Positions 1-11,368 of a DNA stretch of 64,000 bases are shown here, in pieces. Origin of the DNA: Apiospora phragmitis. Taxonomy: Eukaryota > Ascomycota > Sordariomycetes > Amphisphaeriales > Apiosporaceae. Position 1 is the stretch's first letter, and each line of letters begins with the position of its first letter. The notes beneath the pieces are model-generated. The model was not told where the DNA came from, did not search any database, and saw nothing but the letters and a program-made list of their open reading frames with translations. The translations under genes were made by a program, and so were the position numbers. The stretch covers positions 930,001 through 994,000 of the forward strand of contig JAQQWL010000007.1 of assembly GCA_038363925.1 (NCBI GenBank). Direction: 5' to 3'.

Positions 1-35
1 CTAGAGCGGCCCAGTGTCAAAGGGGAAACAACTTA

Positions 36-463
36 CTATATCAAGCTAACATGCGGCCCAAACGCCCCCCTCCACTCCTCCAGCCACTTCTCAGTAACCG
101 GCCCAAACGCATGGCCCTCCCCGCTCACGCCCGCAGCCCGGGCCAGGCCCGCAATGTTGCGAACACCTTCTTTGAAAGCTACCTTAAGGTAGCAGCGGCG
201 GAAGAAGACGTCCTGGGTCGCGACCTGGTCGAGCTGCACGTCCACGTCCGCGGCACGCGGCCACGGGACGGCGTCCAGCCACCCCTGGGGGTCCTCGCCG
301 TAGACGGCCGGATCGATTTCCGACGTCAGCGTCATGTGCGGTGCGAAGGCCGGGCCCGCGAGGTCCGGGAACGCGGACGGGAGGGTCTGTTCGATCAGGT
401 CGGTGAGGGTGGCGTGGAGGGGGTGCGAGGGGGTGGGACGAGCCAGAGGGATGAGCCGGGCAT
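36..463 (-). CDS. 2',3'-cyclic-nucleotide 3'-phosphodiesterase-like (CPDase), partial, frame-broken
   Basis: This is a 2H-phosphoesterase of the fungal cyclic phosphodiesterase (CPD1-like) type, which hydrolyses ADP-ribose 1'',2''-cyclic phosphate from tRNA splicing in characterised members. The start SSLWLVPPP and the two H-x-(T/S) motifs, PHMTL and PHVSL, are visible, with a conserved middle ending in EWRGAFGPHVSLI. The ATG is at 463. The frame of the SLWLVPPP start and the frame of the rest differ by one base at the G run 429-433 (C run on the coding strand), so one base appears to be missing. At the other end the reading ends in TATAG|TAAGT: a GTAAGT donor begins at position 36, so the apparent stop is probably spliced out and the last exon lies beyond the window. 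The family call is firm; whether the break is real or an assembly error is not known. Confidence 0.72.
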
Positions 464-501
464 TGTTGTGGGTGTGGTTTTGCTAAAGATACCAGACTCC
501 T

Positions 502-513
502 GGGGGGGGGGGG
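502..513. repeat. G12 homopolymer
   Basis: Twelve consecutive G just upstream of the CPDase start on its promoter side. It is mainly useful as a place where base counts are unreliable. Confidence 0.9.
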
Positions 514-559
514 TTATGATGAGACGGTTGTTGTTCACTCTTGGTTCGTGGTTTTGATG

Positions 560-2820
560 GCCGTGGTTGACGATGGCCCTTCAAGATGTGTTTTAATTTC
601 AATTAATCCTGGACGCTGTCGGAGAGATGCGGGGCTTCATGCATATCGGGTGGGGTAGGAATTAGGAATACCATCTGGCAACTTCCAACTATTGCCTAGC
701 CCAAGCCACCTGTGCCCATCCTAGCTGGTATGCATGTACTACGCAGTAAAGCTAAGTTCAACTCCTGCATGAATATGAAAGTCAGTTTTGACTGGGACAA
801 TTCATCCTATTTGACGTGTATGTACAAGTCTCCGTTGTTTGATCTTGAGATCCGATGCCTGGCTAGGAAGGTTCAACATATGTAAGTAGCGTCGTATGCG
901 GGATTAAAGATGGTTACCTAACAGCAACGCTACCTGCCTTCCTTTTTCGCCTTCTATGTACATGAACGAAGTTGCAAGTAACTGCGAAAGAATACGCTGA
1001 TCGTCTGAACGCTACCAACCCCCAGCCAGAAAGGAGCTCCGGCAAGATCCAAGTGCTCTCGGAGCGTTCTTTAGACGCCACATAGACGATGACACCAGCA
1101 AAGACAAAGAATTAATGCAAATATCCCCGGTATTGATCTGGCACTCTGTAATTGTATAAGCTTGATTCGTGAGATGATCTTGCTTGGACTGTGCTCCACG
1201 ATACAGAAGGTGTACAGTACCACTTGGTGCATTGGCTGGACCTTTTCTAGGAGAGTTTCAGTCACAAAAGAGGTCCGGATTGGGTGAGTAGCTTCCACAA
1301 GAGATGATAGTGGATGCAGAGTGATTTAGTTTTAGGCTTATGATGCCGTATAGGCTGAGTCCCGTCGTCTTCAGGGGCTACGGGATATTTTCAAGATTGA
1401 TTTGCTTTCCGAGTTCTCTTATCTGAATCTCATTAAAATTGATATTTTCGCAATCATAGTTTCTTGCTGGAGACGAATCCTAACTGGAAAGCTGCTTTAC
1501 CCATACACCAACCGCTCAAACTAGGTGCAGTCATATCTGTAGTGTTTTTCACTTTGACAATCTCACGCGAATGCCGTCCCCGGATCGCCTGCTACTCTGC
1601 TCACCCCACACACTCGACCAGATGGCTCTCTTCAGGGTCTTTGGCCAAGGTCTCTCTTAGGAGAGCAACGATTTGAAGCCCGTAGCAGCAGAAATTTTCC
1701 GTCGAGTTCTTATAGACTAAGTGTGAGCTCAATTCTCGTGTGGAAAACAAAAGCTCACGACTACGTACCCTCGACGTAAAGAGCAGGAAGATTTTGATAC
1801 CTACTAATAATCTGCCTATGAGTGATATGTGTGATTGAATACTTGTCCAGACCTCAAGACCTGATCGTCTTGAATACTGTCTACAGATAATGCTGGACAG
1901 AATGACTTGAGGATAGTGTAGAAACAGAAGAAAGAAGAGGGAATAGTGGCAGTAAAATGGAGGCCTGTGTGAAAACAATAAAAGTAAGGGGAAGAGGAAG
2001 GGGGGAAACAAAAAGCTAGGTTGCCCTGCGCCAGGATCGAACCACATGAAAAACCACTACGGAAATACAAGCCTGAACATGGGTTTATCTAGCCACTTTT
2101 ACGCTGGAACAACAGTCAGCAACCAACTAAGCCAGTTGAACGAGAGCTGGTGGTTAGAGAAAGAAGGATCTGTTTTTCAGTATGTACCTCTCTCTGCCAT
2201 CGTTGTTTATCAAGAGACGTTCCCCACCCCCCTTTTTTACTTTCAGCTCACCCCAGATGTCACGAGGCCTGACTACCTACCTACTAATTCTTAGCACACT
2301 TTAACCGTCAGTCTTCGCTCCGCGTATTGCCAATTTAGCGGCACGTCTAGGATACCGTCTAATGGACTAACTCCAGCTACAGTTCTATTTTCACCGTAAC
2401 CGTTCTAGACTTAGACTACAAGCGGCGTTCCATGGTTGTCGAAGACATTGCCCAATTACTCGGCCATGTTGATAACAGTCCTTCTCCGCCTATCTACAGC
2501 TCACCGAAGCAACCAGTGCCGTTATCAGACATGCATTTTGCTTCCATCTTTGGTATGTGGTCAGTGTCTTAAAAGTACGATCATGAAGCCACTGTCATAT
2601 TCCTTTATCCCCTGAGAAATCCAAGCATATCGAGACATAAAAACAAATACTTGGACGAAACAGAAAGGATACCCGGGGAGATAAGAATTGACCAACAGGT
2701 GATATTTAGAAGAAGTCTGCCTACTTTCTTAATTGCTATATGCCATAAGACCAACCACTGACGTTTTCTTCTAACAGCCAAGTGTGAAATAGTTATGTAA
2801 GCAAGCTATATAAGACGCAT
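560..2820. other. Intergenic stretch, no supported gene
   Basis: About 2.2 kb of mixed, fairly AT-rich sequence. Open frames here, up to 148 codons on the minus strand at 1601-2047, have low-complexity Leu/Phe/Ser composition from a purine-rich tract and no recognisable domain. The only structured element I see is a short tRNA-like 3' fragment at 2021-2044. Confidence 0.6.
2021..2044 (-). other. tRNA-derived 3' fragment (B-box-like)
   Basis: Read on the minus strand this gives GTTCGATCCTGGCGCAGGGC, close to the end of fungal tRNA-Phe (T-loop GTTCGATCC followed by an acceptor strand), and it is followed by a run of five T, as in a Pol III terminator. No matching 5' acceptor strand, D-arm or anticodon arm can be folded in front of it. 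I read it as a relic or chance B-box match, not a functional tRNA. Confidence 0.35.
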
Positions 2821-2821
2821 T

Positions 2822-4222
2822 CTATAGCGCTCTGCCAGTATAGTCAACGCTGGTTTCATGGGTTACGTTAATGCCATGCACGGAGCCAATCGATCTCCCG
2901 TGTATACCATGCCCTTTCCCCGAGCCATCAACATTTGAGTCGATGCTACTTGCATCCGCTCCCCCGAAGTTCCGAGGGGACGATACGACCGTGTCGAGCC
3001 CCATCTTCTCTCTATTCCCAAAGCCGGCCGCCCCCTGGGTCCACAGCTTCTGCTCGTCCTCGTCCCAGCACCGCTCGTCGTCGTCGGTGGTCTCATAGGG
3101 GTCCGTCATCGACGGTTTTCTGCCTATGCCGCACCGCCTCTTGTTCTGCTCCACCGTGGTGGAGAGGGGAAGCGACTGGGGCTCGGAGGACTGCTTCCCG
3201 CCGCTACTGCCGCCTAGGCTCACGCCGAGCGCTTTGGGGAGGTAGCGCACGAAGAAGGGCTTGAGGGCCGGCACGGTGGCGCAGATGATGCCCGCGTTGA
3301 CTTCGATGAAGGACCACACGAACTGCTCGACGATGCCCCAGCTGTACTCCAGGTTGTGCATGAGGGGTGGCAGGATCACGGCTCTCTTGATGGCCGAGGC
3401 GCAGACACTATTCGTTACTTTGTCAGTAAGGGGGGTTAGGGGGCGTCTCCAACTCTTGTGCTGTAACTTACAGGCCACCGGTGGCGAATAAAATGACCAA
3501 TGATATCTTTTGTCGTTTTGACATCTGCAAGGGATATACGACATGAACCGGGATCAGGAGGATAATGAAATCCATGATGATGTTCGACACGCTGAGACCC
3601 ATGTAGACGGCTTCCTTGTCCACGCAGGTGGAGTTGGTAATGGTGATGTCCCACGCCGCTTTCACTGGCTTGCAGCTGAAGATGCTGACGACCTGGTAGG
3701 CGAGGGCGTAGGCCGTGACGATGACGATCAGAGCGATGACGGCGATCCGGAAGGAGATTTGAGGAGACAGGCGCAAGTAGAAAAAGAGGATGGATAGCTT
3801 GGAGAAGATGATGCTGAGCGAGTACGTCATGGTTGCCGCCGTGCTGTACTGGATAGCGATCGCTTGCCGTCAGCAAAGGGGGTTCGTCATTTTCAGAGAA
3901 CATAAACAAAGATACGTACGGCAAGAAAGTAAGGACTGTAATCCGCCACCGTGACTTGCCAGAAGTGTCTCCCAATGGCAATGCATCCAAGGGAGGGTGC
4001 ACAATGTGGCCGGATTCCCCTTTTTGGGTGACATGTCCGCTGAAGGAAAGAAAAAAAAGACGCAAGCAGAATGCGCCGCACGGCGAAATTGAGATGTGCA
4101 GCGCCCCTCGTTCGACCTTTCAACGACGCAAGCGAGTCAGGATCGCCAATACAGATGGAATGAAACCCAGATTGGCTGCGCGGGATTCTAGCCGGATGCC
4201 GGAGTGCGGCGTCCATACTCAT
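2822..4222 (-). CDS. Rhodopsin-domain (Pth11-like) integral membrane protein, N-terminus uncertain
   Basis: Fungal seven-helix membrane protein of the PF20684-type family; ligand and role of this member are unknown. Exons 3920-4222, 3472-3848 and 2822-3407 total 1,266 nt (421 codons) and join cleanly through GTACGT...CAG (71 nt) and GTAAGT...TAG (64 nt) introns. Family landmarks: GRHFWQVTVADYSPYF, FSKLSILFFYLRLSP, the cysteine after SIF, a helix with DFIILLIPVHVVYPLQMSK, and EVNAGIICATVPALKPF before a long polar C-terminal tail. The first exon is odd: the expected first two helices are absent in this frame, while ESRAANLGFIPSVLAILT, a typical first helix, is readable in another frame at about 4140-4205. 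The N-terminal part is therefore probably damaged or differently spliced. It diverges from the P450 gene only 142 bp away. Confidence 0.68.
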
Positions 4223-4364
4223 GTCTTCATCTCTCCTTATCCACTCTTCCTTTCTGTTTATATATCCTGAACCGTTTACCTGGGTAGGGCGCTGCCTGCG
4301 AGCGTTGTCGTGCAGTTGATCTTGGATCCAGAATAAGACATTTTCTACTACGGGTTAGTTCACC
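4223..4364. promoter_or_regulatory. Shared divergent promoter (rhodopsin-like gene / P450)
   Basis: Only 142 bp separate the two divergent ATG codons. A TATATA run lies at about 4258-4264. If both genes were ever expressed, they shared this control region; this is inference from spacing. The short distance could also mean that the 5' end of the minus-strand gene has been lost. Confidence 0.4.
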
Positions 4365-6133
4365 ATGTTCACCCTCGCTGTGGTGTGGTATTCCGTGGCG
4401 GCTTTGGTGAGTATCTTCATCGCATCTCAGTTGCAAAGAAAGCACTACTGACTCTCCATACTGTGTAGCTACTGGCATACTGGATAATCACGTGCATATA
4501 CAATCTTTACTTCCACCCATTGGCGAAATACCCCGGTCCTCGTTTTGCTGCCGTCTCTCAGGTAAGCTTCGAGCACCATATCGCCTCCCGGTAGACCACT
4601 GACACGATGTAGCTGTGGTATGCAAGTGTGTATACCGGAGGTAATTGGCCGTTCATCATCGAGCAAGCACACCGCAAGTACGGTAGGCTATCACCCATCC
4701 CACGCGTTCCTACGTATGGAGTCGACTCTGATCCTGATTTCCCCCTGAAGGTGATGTCATCCGCATAGCTTCGAACGAGCTATCGTTCTGTACGCCCCAG
4801 GCTTTCAAGGAAGTCTACGGCGGCGCCACCAAGACCAAGAAGCTCTTCACCAAGTCCGAGCTGTTCTACGACGCCGGCAAGGAAACCAACATCGCCTACG
4901 AGAGGGACCCGGATCAGCATGCGGTCTTGTACAAGCTCTTCGCGCCCAGCTTCAGGCCCCAGGCCCTGCGGGACCAGGAGTACCTGATACACAACCACGT
5001 CGACGTCTTCGTGCAACAGCTTGACCGATGGAGCCGTGAGAGGTCGTATGTGGACGTCAGCAAGGCTTTTGAGTGACTCACTTTTGATATTATGGGTAAG
5101 CTCCAACTTCCTCCCTCAGCCCCGAGGCGAAGGTACACAGTTGTGGTTGGTTCAGCTAACCACCATGTCTTGCTCCGGCGAACTGGCCTTTGGCGAGTCC
5201 TTCGGCGCCGTCAAGAACGGCGAGTCGCACACCTGGGTCTCCATCCTGCTGGTCGCCATCTACTTGACCAGCGTCGTCCAGCTGAAGAAGCGCCTGCACA
5301 TCATGGAGAAAGCCCTGCCGTGGCTGGCGCCCAAGAAGGTGCTCGCGGAGTGGGCGCAGCACCAATCCGCGACCCTGGAGCGCGTGCAGAAGCGGATGCG
5401 GATGGACGAGCGCATGGGGCGGACCGACCTCCTGACGCACCCGATCCGCTCCGGCAAGCTCAGAGCCGCCGAGTTCGCCAACAATGCTCAGGTGCTCCTC
5501 ACGGCGGGCGCCGAGACCAGCGCCACCACCCTGACCGCACTCACGTACCTGCTCGCGACGCACGCCGGCTGCCGCGCCCGCCTGGCCGACGAGGTCCGTG
5601 CCGCGTTCGGGAGCGCCGACCAGATCACCGCCGCCGCCGCGGGGGCCCCAGCAGCTGCCCTACCTCAACGCCGTCCTCGAAGAGGGCTTGCGCATCTTCC
5701 CGCCCTCGCCGCTGGGCCCGCCGCGCGTGTCGCCGGGCGAGACTGTGGACGGGCACTTCGTGCCCGGGGGATCTACGTGGGCTGCGACACCTACAGCCTG
5801 CACCTGCACCCGCGCAACGCGCCGTCGCCGCGGTCATTCCACCCGGAGCGCTGGCTGGTCGAGGCGAACGAGGCAAAGCCCTACACCGCGGCCTTCAGCA
5901 TCGGGCCGCGCGCGTGCTTGGGGATTAGCCTGGCTTACATCGAGCTGCGCGTCGCACTCGCTAAGATCGTCTTTGCGCTCGACTGGGAACTCGTGGGGGA
6001 GCCGTTCGACTGGCCGGCTGCGTGCCGGCTGACGCAGCTGTGGAAGAAGGCGCCGCTGAATGTCCGGTACATGCCACGAGGAGGAGGAGGGGTCGCAGAG
6101 CCGATGCCGGTTGGAAAGGGGGTGGGGCAGTAG
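4365..6133 (+). pseudogene. Cytochrome P450, decayed
   Basis: Membrane-anchored fungal P450 monooxygenase with all main landmarks: N-terminal helix, [12 protein letters not shown] hinge, I-helix AGAETSATTLTAL, ExxR in LEEGLRIFPP, and haem loop FSIGPRACLG. Early exons splice well: MFTLAVVWYSVAAL, then [30 protein letters not shown], and GDVIRIASNELSF onward. Breaks: TGA at 5074-5076 where KAFE-W-LTFDIMG is expected (TGG to TGA); no proper acceptor for the intron opened by GTAAGC at 5095, because CTCCGGCGAACTGG lacks the AG expected before ELAFGE; one frame change near 5636-5650 beside GGGGGCCCC; and another at GGGGG near 5764-5770. The two frame changes cancel each other, so both could be base-count errors, but the stop and the lost acceptor need separate explanations. 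The CYP family is not assignable by eye, and the substrate is unknown. Confidence 0.85.
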
Positions 6134-6612
6134 AGATCTACCGGGTGTGCTGTGTTGTGCCTGTGGTGGTGAAGGATGAGGTCCGTGTGTGGATGTGACA
6201 GTGCTTAAGCTTACATACCCCTGAAGGATGGGGGTTAGATTTTGCTTTTGACCCCCACGTCAAAGAAATAATAGGCGAATTGCCTCAAGCAATGTTACAC
6301 TCAACTCCATTCGACAGGGAAAGGGTATATTAACACGGTAGTGTGCAATTCTCGATATGTGGAGATTTTTGCATCGAGTATAATGTCTTTACTCCTACTC
6401 ATTTACGTCAACGGTATGCACTCGTGAGTTCTGCGGGCAAACTAATAAGCAGCTCAGGGGAAAATTCCTGCTACGCATCAGCCGCCGCGTAGTGAGCCAT
6501 TCGCAATAAATCGGACGCTCGGGTCTGTCGGTCACTCCCCCTTTTAAAACTTCATTACACCTTCTCACCGTTTAAACTTTCCAATTTGAGAATTAACATT
6601 ACCTATAATCAT
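6134..6612. other. Intergenic, convergent 3' ends
   Basis: 479 bp between the 3' ends of the P450 and the short-chain dehydrogenase. AT-rich, with no open frame worth reporting; it presumably carries both polyadenylation regions. Confidence 0.6.
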
Positions 6613-7788
6613 TTACATACCCTCGATTTCATGTATTCCCGCATTTCGGAACTCCTGCGATGTTTCCTCCCATAACCTGTCCGAGAGAAGTTGACCATCC
6701 GATGTGTAAAGGAGCCGCACAAATCTGATATGCAGGTCAGTCAATAATTAAGAATCATAACCCCAGTCGAAGGATAAAAATTCTTTTGGACCAGTTTGAG
6801 ACGCTGAGCACAAAGAGAGAGAAAAATGCAAAAAGGGGAAAGAGAAAACGTACGGTGAGATCTTCCAGTCGACGATAAAACACCCATGGGATTCTGGCCC
6901 CTTAACCACAGCGGCATCCACCTCCGTCCACGCCGCCGCCCGCAGACATCGACCCGTCAAAATCTTGCTCCATCTGGTGATCATCTGGACCAAACCCGGA
7001 ATATCGCGTCCCAAACCGGTGTTGCGGATACTGCCGGGGCAGACGAGATTGACGGTCAGCTCCTTGGGGTCAACAAGGTCCTTGAACTTGGCGAGGAATA
7101 TCATGAGCAGCAGCTTCGAGGTCGCGTACCGGTCCATGACCACCACCATGCCCCAGCCAGCCGGATCGCTCAGGGCCGGCAGCAGCCGAGACGAGGTTTT
7201 GTTGTTGTCGTCCTTTCCGGCGGCGAAGCGGGCCGCGTGGGCGATGGAGCTGCCCACCAGGGTCAAGCGGTTGGGTTTGCCGCCATCGCGGCGCTTCCCC
7301 CGAAGGACGGGGCGAAGTAGTAACGCCAACAGGACCGTGGACAGGTAGTTGACCTGGAGCATCACTTCGTGGCCCGTGGTCTTGTTCGTCGAGAAGTTCG
7401 TCTCCATGACGCCGGCGTTGAGAATCGTGAAGTCGATCGTGTCCAGCGAGGAACGACACTGCTCCACAAACGCTTGTATCGAGTCGTACGAGTGCATATC
7501 CAACTGCCATGCATCTATCGTTGTGTGCGGGTGCGCTTTTCGTAGTGCCATGACGGCTGCTTGTCCCCTATCTGGATCTCGGGTGGTGATCACCAGCCTG
7601 GAGAGGCCGTGCTCGAGCAGAACATGGGCAGTTTCCAGCCCAATTCCGCTGGTGCCGCCGGTGATGATGCCGGTCTGGCCTAAAAGATTAAGGTCAACTG
7701 GCGGCAGCACGTCCTTGACGAACTGTGCCCGCATAAACATCATGAAGTACGACTCCGCAGGGGGCGGGAGGTCTATAGAGGAAGTCAT
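6613..7788 (-). CDS. Short-chain dehydrogenase/reductase
   Basis: NAD(P)-dependent oxidoreductase of the SDR superfamily, 348 residues from exons 6854-7788 and 6613-6724 (1,047 nt). The cofactor loop is TGGTSGIG, followed by NAGV, the catalytic serine region LVGSSIAH and the catalytic YATSK. The open frame runs past the real exon end; the GTACGT donor at 6853 and CAG acceptor at 6725 give a C-terminus WKISP-FVRLLYTSDGQLL followed by RLWEETSQEF, which is typical of fungal SDRs and adds 37 residues. The start at 7788 (MTSSIDLPPPAESYFM) is the first ATG; a reading from 7809 would need TTG. The intron is 129 nt. The substrate cannot be read. Its neighbours (P450 relic, regulator, acyl-CoA synthetase) suggest secondary or lipid metabolism, by inference only. 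Confidence 0.88.
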
Positions 7789-8517
7789 TTCGGCAGACTC
7801 GTAGTACAATAGTACACGATTCAGGAGTTGTCGGGTCTTATCAAGTTTGTCGCATAAAGTAGAAGAATAATGAAGCTGGAGGACTTCATCTTGGTTCTAA
7901 TACATGATCACACCCCCCTTTATTATATCGACTAGATGCCTGTTTTCTTCTCCTTTCTCATCTGGTGACTTTTAGATCCACCATATACTCTAATCCATAG
8001 TCAGTGAAAGGCTTCTGTGTAAAACCCGAACTAGGTTACTAATCATCGCTGCGTCGGGAGTGGAGAAGAAGAGCAAGTAGGTCTTTCCTAAAGGGGAAAT
8101 AATCAGGTGGATCTCGGTGGTTGTCAGACGGAATCTCACCCACGGTCTATGCCCATTCCGGCGTAGTCACCGTGCCGCAGTGCTGCTTGGCGTTGCTGAC
8201 AAGATGACAAGAAGAACCCACCCGGCACGCGCAACCACGAGCGTTGACCGCAATTGCGTCCGTCTTCGATACGGTGGGCACAGTTTATTAGTCTCCCAGT
8301 TCCTATTGTTATCCGCCCTCGGCAGGCTTTGTTATCCGATTTCAGACCTGCGCAGATCTCCCCAACGGGCCAACAACGATTGGCAACACAACCCGTTCTT
8401 AGCGAGAAGGCCCCCTTTTCCCTGCTTTGATGCCTGCATTCGGCAAGAGGTCGAAGCTATTCGAACCCATTTCGGCACAACAACGAGACCGTCTCAGTAT
8501 CAACGCAAGAAGGAAAG
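7789..8517. other. Divergent intergenic region (SDR / regulator)
   Basis: 729 bp between divergent starts of the dehydrogenase and the PF11951-like regulator. A 155-codon open frame at 8117-8584 runs through it but overlaps the regulator's first exon in another frame and shows no domain, so I treat the stretch as a promoter region. Confidence 0.5.
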
Positions 8518-10776
8518 ATGCGCGAACTCGCCTTCGTTGCAGCCGACCCCCACGGCAAGCCCCGGGCCTCGGATCGGAAACTGATCCGGAGTCATTGTAG
8601 TATGCTTGAGCTGTCCAATCCTCTCCAACGGAATGTCGCTAACATGATCATCCCTCCTCCCTTTCAGTGAAAGAAAAGAATAGACGAATAGGGGTTCGAA
8701 GGGTCGATCCCAACCGCCCAAAAGGCCAGGCGGCGATTGCGCCCAGCCCTAACTCCAGAGATGCCCAAGAACGGGAAGCTCGGCAGCCCAGTGGTCGCCA
8801 ACCCAAGCCCAGAAGAGGAGCGCCTGCAGTGGAGTGTATCAAACTATCAAGCACGCGAATTCAACCGTCCCAGCTCAAGGCTGCTGTGGCTGCGTTTGCG
8901 TACAAGGTAGATAGCGCAGCCCTCGAGCTGTTGCAGCGGTGTATGTATAACCGCATTCGTCCACCCGTACATATTCATGCAGCAGCCGTTTGTTACTGGA
9001 TGATGATATCGTGACCGGTAATAGCTAACACGCACCCACACACAGTCCTGGTGACCTTCAACAAGACCGTCACGCACCGGTTCCAGGGCTGCGTCAGTTT
9101 CGAGCCGTACCAACCCGTCAACACGATGTGGCTGCTGGAGGACGAGGCCTACCTGCACTCGGTGCTCCTGGTCGCTTCCGCCATGTGGGAAGAGAGAAGG
9201 CCTGCCCACTCCAGCAGGGGCCAGCTACAGCAAAGCACCAGGACGGGACACTACATGAACAAGACCCTTGCCTTGCTGCGAAACGGTCTGTCCGCCACCA
9301 CTACTACTCCTACAACAACAACAACAACAACAGGAAAGCATCATCACTACCATCCCGTCGCATCGTCGCCTGCTGCAGATGACGATGGTCAATGCCAGGA
9401 GGAGGATGAGGCGACGACGCTTTCGAGCGTGCGGGACAGCCGCATCTCGGTCGTCGCGACCCTCGTCATCCTCAGCACCCTCGTCGGGGACACGAGGGCC
9501 CTCAAGGCGCACACGGCCGGCCTGACCCAGATGGTGCGCCTGCGCGGGGGCCTGAGAGGCATCCGCCAGAATCCCGCGCTGTGTGCCAAGCTACGCCGAG
9601 TCGATGTGCTGGAGTCACTGTATTCCGGCGAAACACCCCTTTTTCTGACCGACAACCCAACCCATCACTACGATGACTCACCGCCGTCATCGTCCAGACC
9701 ACCCGGAGAAGAACGTTCCAGCCGACAACAACGACGTGTTCACCACCACCAATCATTCATGATGGCTTCCTCTGTGTTCTCACGTGTCACAGCCATTATT
9801 CCTCAGTTACGACCCCCACCCCCCCTCGCAAAACCCTGCAGCTCCTCATCGGCGGCGACGAGGCGCCCCTGCTCGCCATCTTCCGCGCCCAGCAGACGGT
9901 TGCCCGCAAGCTGAACGCGGCGCTGGCGACTGGCCGACCCCTCGCCGAGGCCGAGTTCCGGGCCCTCGTGTCCGAGTCGCAGTGGGCCCTCGTCGCGCTG
10001 CGCGGGCGCTGCGCCACCATCCCGGCCGAGTGCCTGCGGCTCGCGCTGCTGGTGATCCTGACCACGACCATGAACCTGCCGTCGCCGTCGCCGTCCTCGT
10101 CTTCTTCGTGTCCGCAAATGCGAGATGATGAAGAAGAAGGGGGAAGAAAAAGGGGATGATGGCGGAGGATTTTTGACGGGGTCCTTCCCACAACAGCGGT
10201 ATCCGGACCTAGCCCGAAAATTCGAGACGTGCGTCCGGTCTCTCGAGATCCCCTCTCCTTCTTCATCTTCAACTTCTTCTCATTGGTCCTCTACCTCTTC
10301 CATTCGTTCATCATCATCATCGTCGCGACCGACAGGGGAAGAAGAAGGAGGAGAAGTAGAAGAGCCAACAATAGCAGAGAAGGATGACTCCGACTCCGAC
10401 CCCGACGACGACGACGACCTAGAAGCCGACTTGATGCTCTGGCTCCTCCTAGTGGGCGCCGTATCGCTCTATGGCGTGAACCGCACCTGGCTGCGCGAGC
10501 TGTGGCATTGCCATGTGACGCCGCGCGGTCTTACGAGCTGGGACGAGGTCGCGCGCCGGCTGCGGCGGCGCTGGGTGTGTGGTGGACGCGGTGCACGACG
10601 GGCTGGGGCGGCACGCGTTCGAGGTGCTGACGTTTGGGCGGCGACAGACGACGACGAGGATGGCGCAGCGACAGCGAGGAGATGGGAAAGATGAGGACAA
10701 TGGAAGGGGGGTTGTCGATGGTCCTCAGGGAGTCTTGTGGGCGAGTGGCTGGGCGATATGTCCTTTTCGATTATAG
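8518..10776 (+). CDS. Fungal-specific transcription-factor-domain (PF11951-like) protein, 3' frames broken
   Basis: Regulator-like protein of the type without an obvious zinc cluster. Exon 1 (8518-8599) encodes MRELAFVAADPHGKPRASDR and KLIRSHC; intron 8600-8667; exon 2 (8668-8940) starts MKEKNRR and restores the RSH-x-M motif usual at the start of this family. Intron 8941-9045 (GTATGT...CAG) joins to LVTFNKTVTHRFQGCVSFEP. The core VATLVILSTLVGDTRALKAH and TAGLTQMVRLRGGLRGI is in exon 3. A later exon starts after CAG near 9807 and reads LLIGGDEAPLLAIFRAQQTV; a further segment begins RYPDLARKFETCV. Low-complexity Thr, Ser and Asp/Glu tracts interrupt it. Two joins are unresolved (9640-9807 and 10120-10190), and a one-base frame change near 10571-10583 is needed to reach VDAVHDGLGRHAFEVLTFGR. 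It may be a working gene with base-count errors or an early pseudogene. Possible local regulator. Confidence 0.62.
9309..9332 (+). repeat. (ACA)n / CAA microsatellite in coding sequence
   Basis: A run of CAA triplets inside exon 3 of the PF11951-like gene; in frame it encodes a threonine run. It is a likely site of length polymorphism. Confidence 0.7.
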
Positions 10777-11368
10777 TAGATGAACACAGATTGAATAGTT
10801 CAAGGGAAATCCAGAAATGGATACAAATAGAGAAGCCCATTGCGATGTAGGATGGGGGTGGTTGGGCATATTGCGCTGTGGTACAAGTGTCGGTCATCGA
10901 ATCGCTCATTCCAAGTGAAATGACTCCACGTTTTGCACCCAAAAAATGAATACGGCGTATTGAGGTTAAATGCATATGCTAATCTATCCAACTCCGTGTC
11001 TAAGATTGAGTACTTAACCAAATGTTGTCCATCCAATGCCTCAATAGGTATGCATATATAGGGAATTTTGAGCAATTTACCCACACATCAACCGTCTCCT
11101 CGATCATAGCCCAAACCCATGATCATATCCTCTTTATGGATGTACTTTGACCAGCCAACGCGTATATATATATATATACACATCATAATTTCAAGATACG
11201 TCTTCATATATACAGCCCTTGCACCTTCTTCCTCCATAGACTAAGTAGGTAGATGAGCGTGGTAAATCATCAATCGTTCCCCACTGGGACTGGGTAGGAT
11301 TCTACCGAGACCAAGGTCGGCCGGTGTCTTCGTGGGCTTCCCTCCTTAATCAACATTCGCTGCCTGTT
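10777..11368. other. Intergenic, convergent 3' ends, with TA microsatellite
   Basis: About 590 bp of AT-rich sequence between the regulator and the acyl-CoA synthetase. It contains a TA repeat at about 11163-11178. No supported gene. Confidence 0.6.

Noticed and set aside
51..557. 168-codon plus-strand frame
   Set aside because: Lies antisense to the CPDase exon, which has clear family motifs; Arg/Gly-rich composition is typical of a shadow frame.
5074..5076. TGA in the P450 as a selenocysteine or recoded codon
   Set aside because: Filamentous ascomycetes lack selenocysteine insertion, and the expected residue is tryptophan; a nonsense change is simpler.
8117..8584. 155-codon frame upstream of the PF11951 regulator
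   Set aside because: It overlaps the regulator's first exon in another frame, has no domain, and its composition is not protein-like.
8688..8712. GGTTCGAAGGGTCGATCCC, a B-box-like sequence
   Set aside because: It lies within a coding exon of the regulator and no cloverleaf can be folded around it.
11163..11178. TA repeat as a possible replication origin
   Set aside because: A short AT run alone is not evidence for an origin in filamentous fungi; reported only as part of an intergenic stretch.
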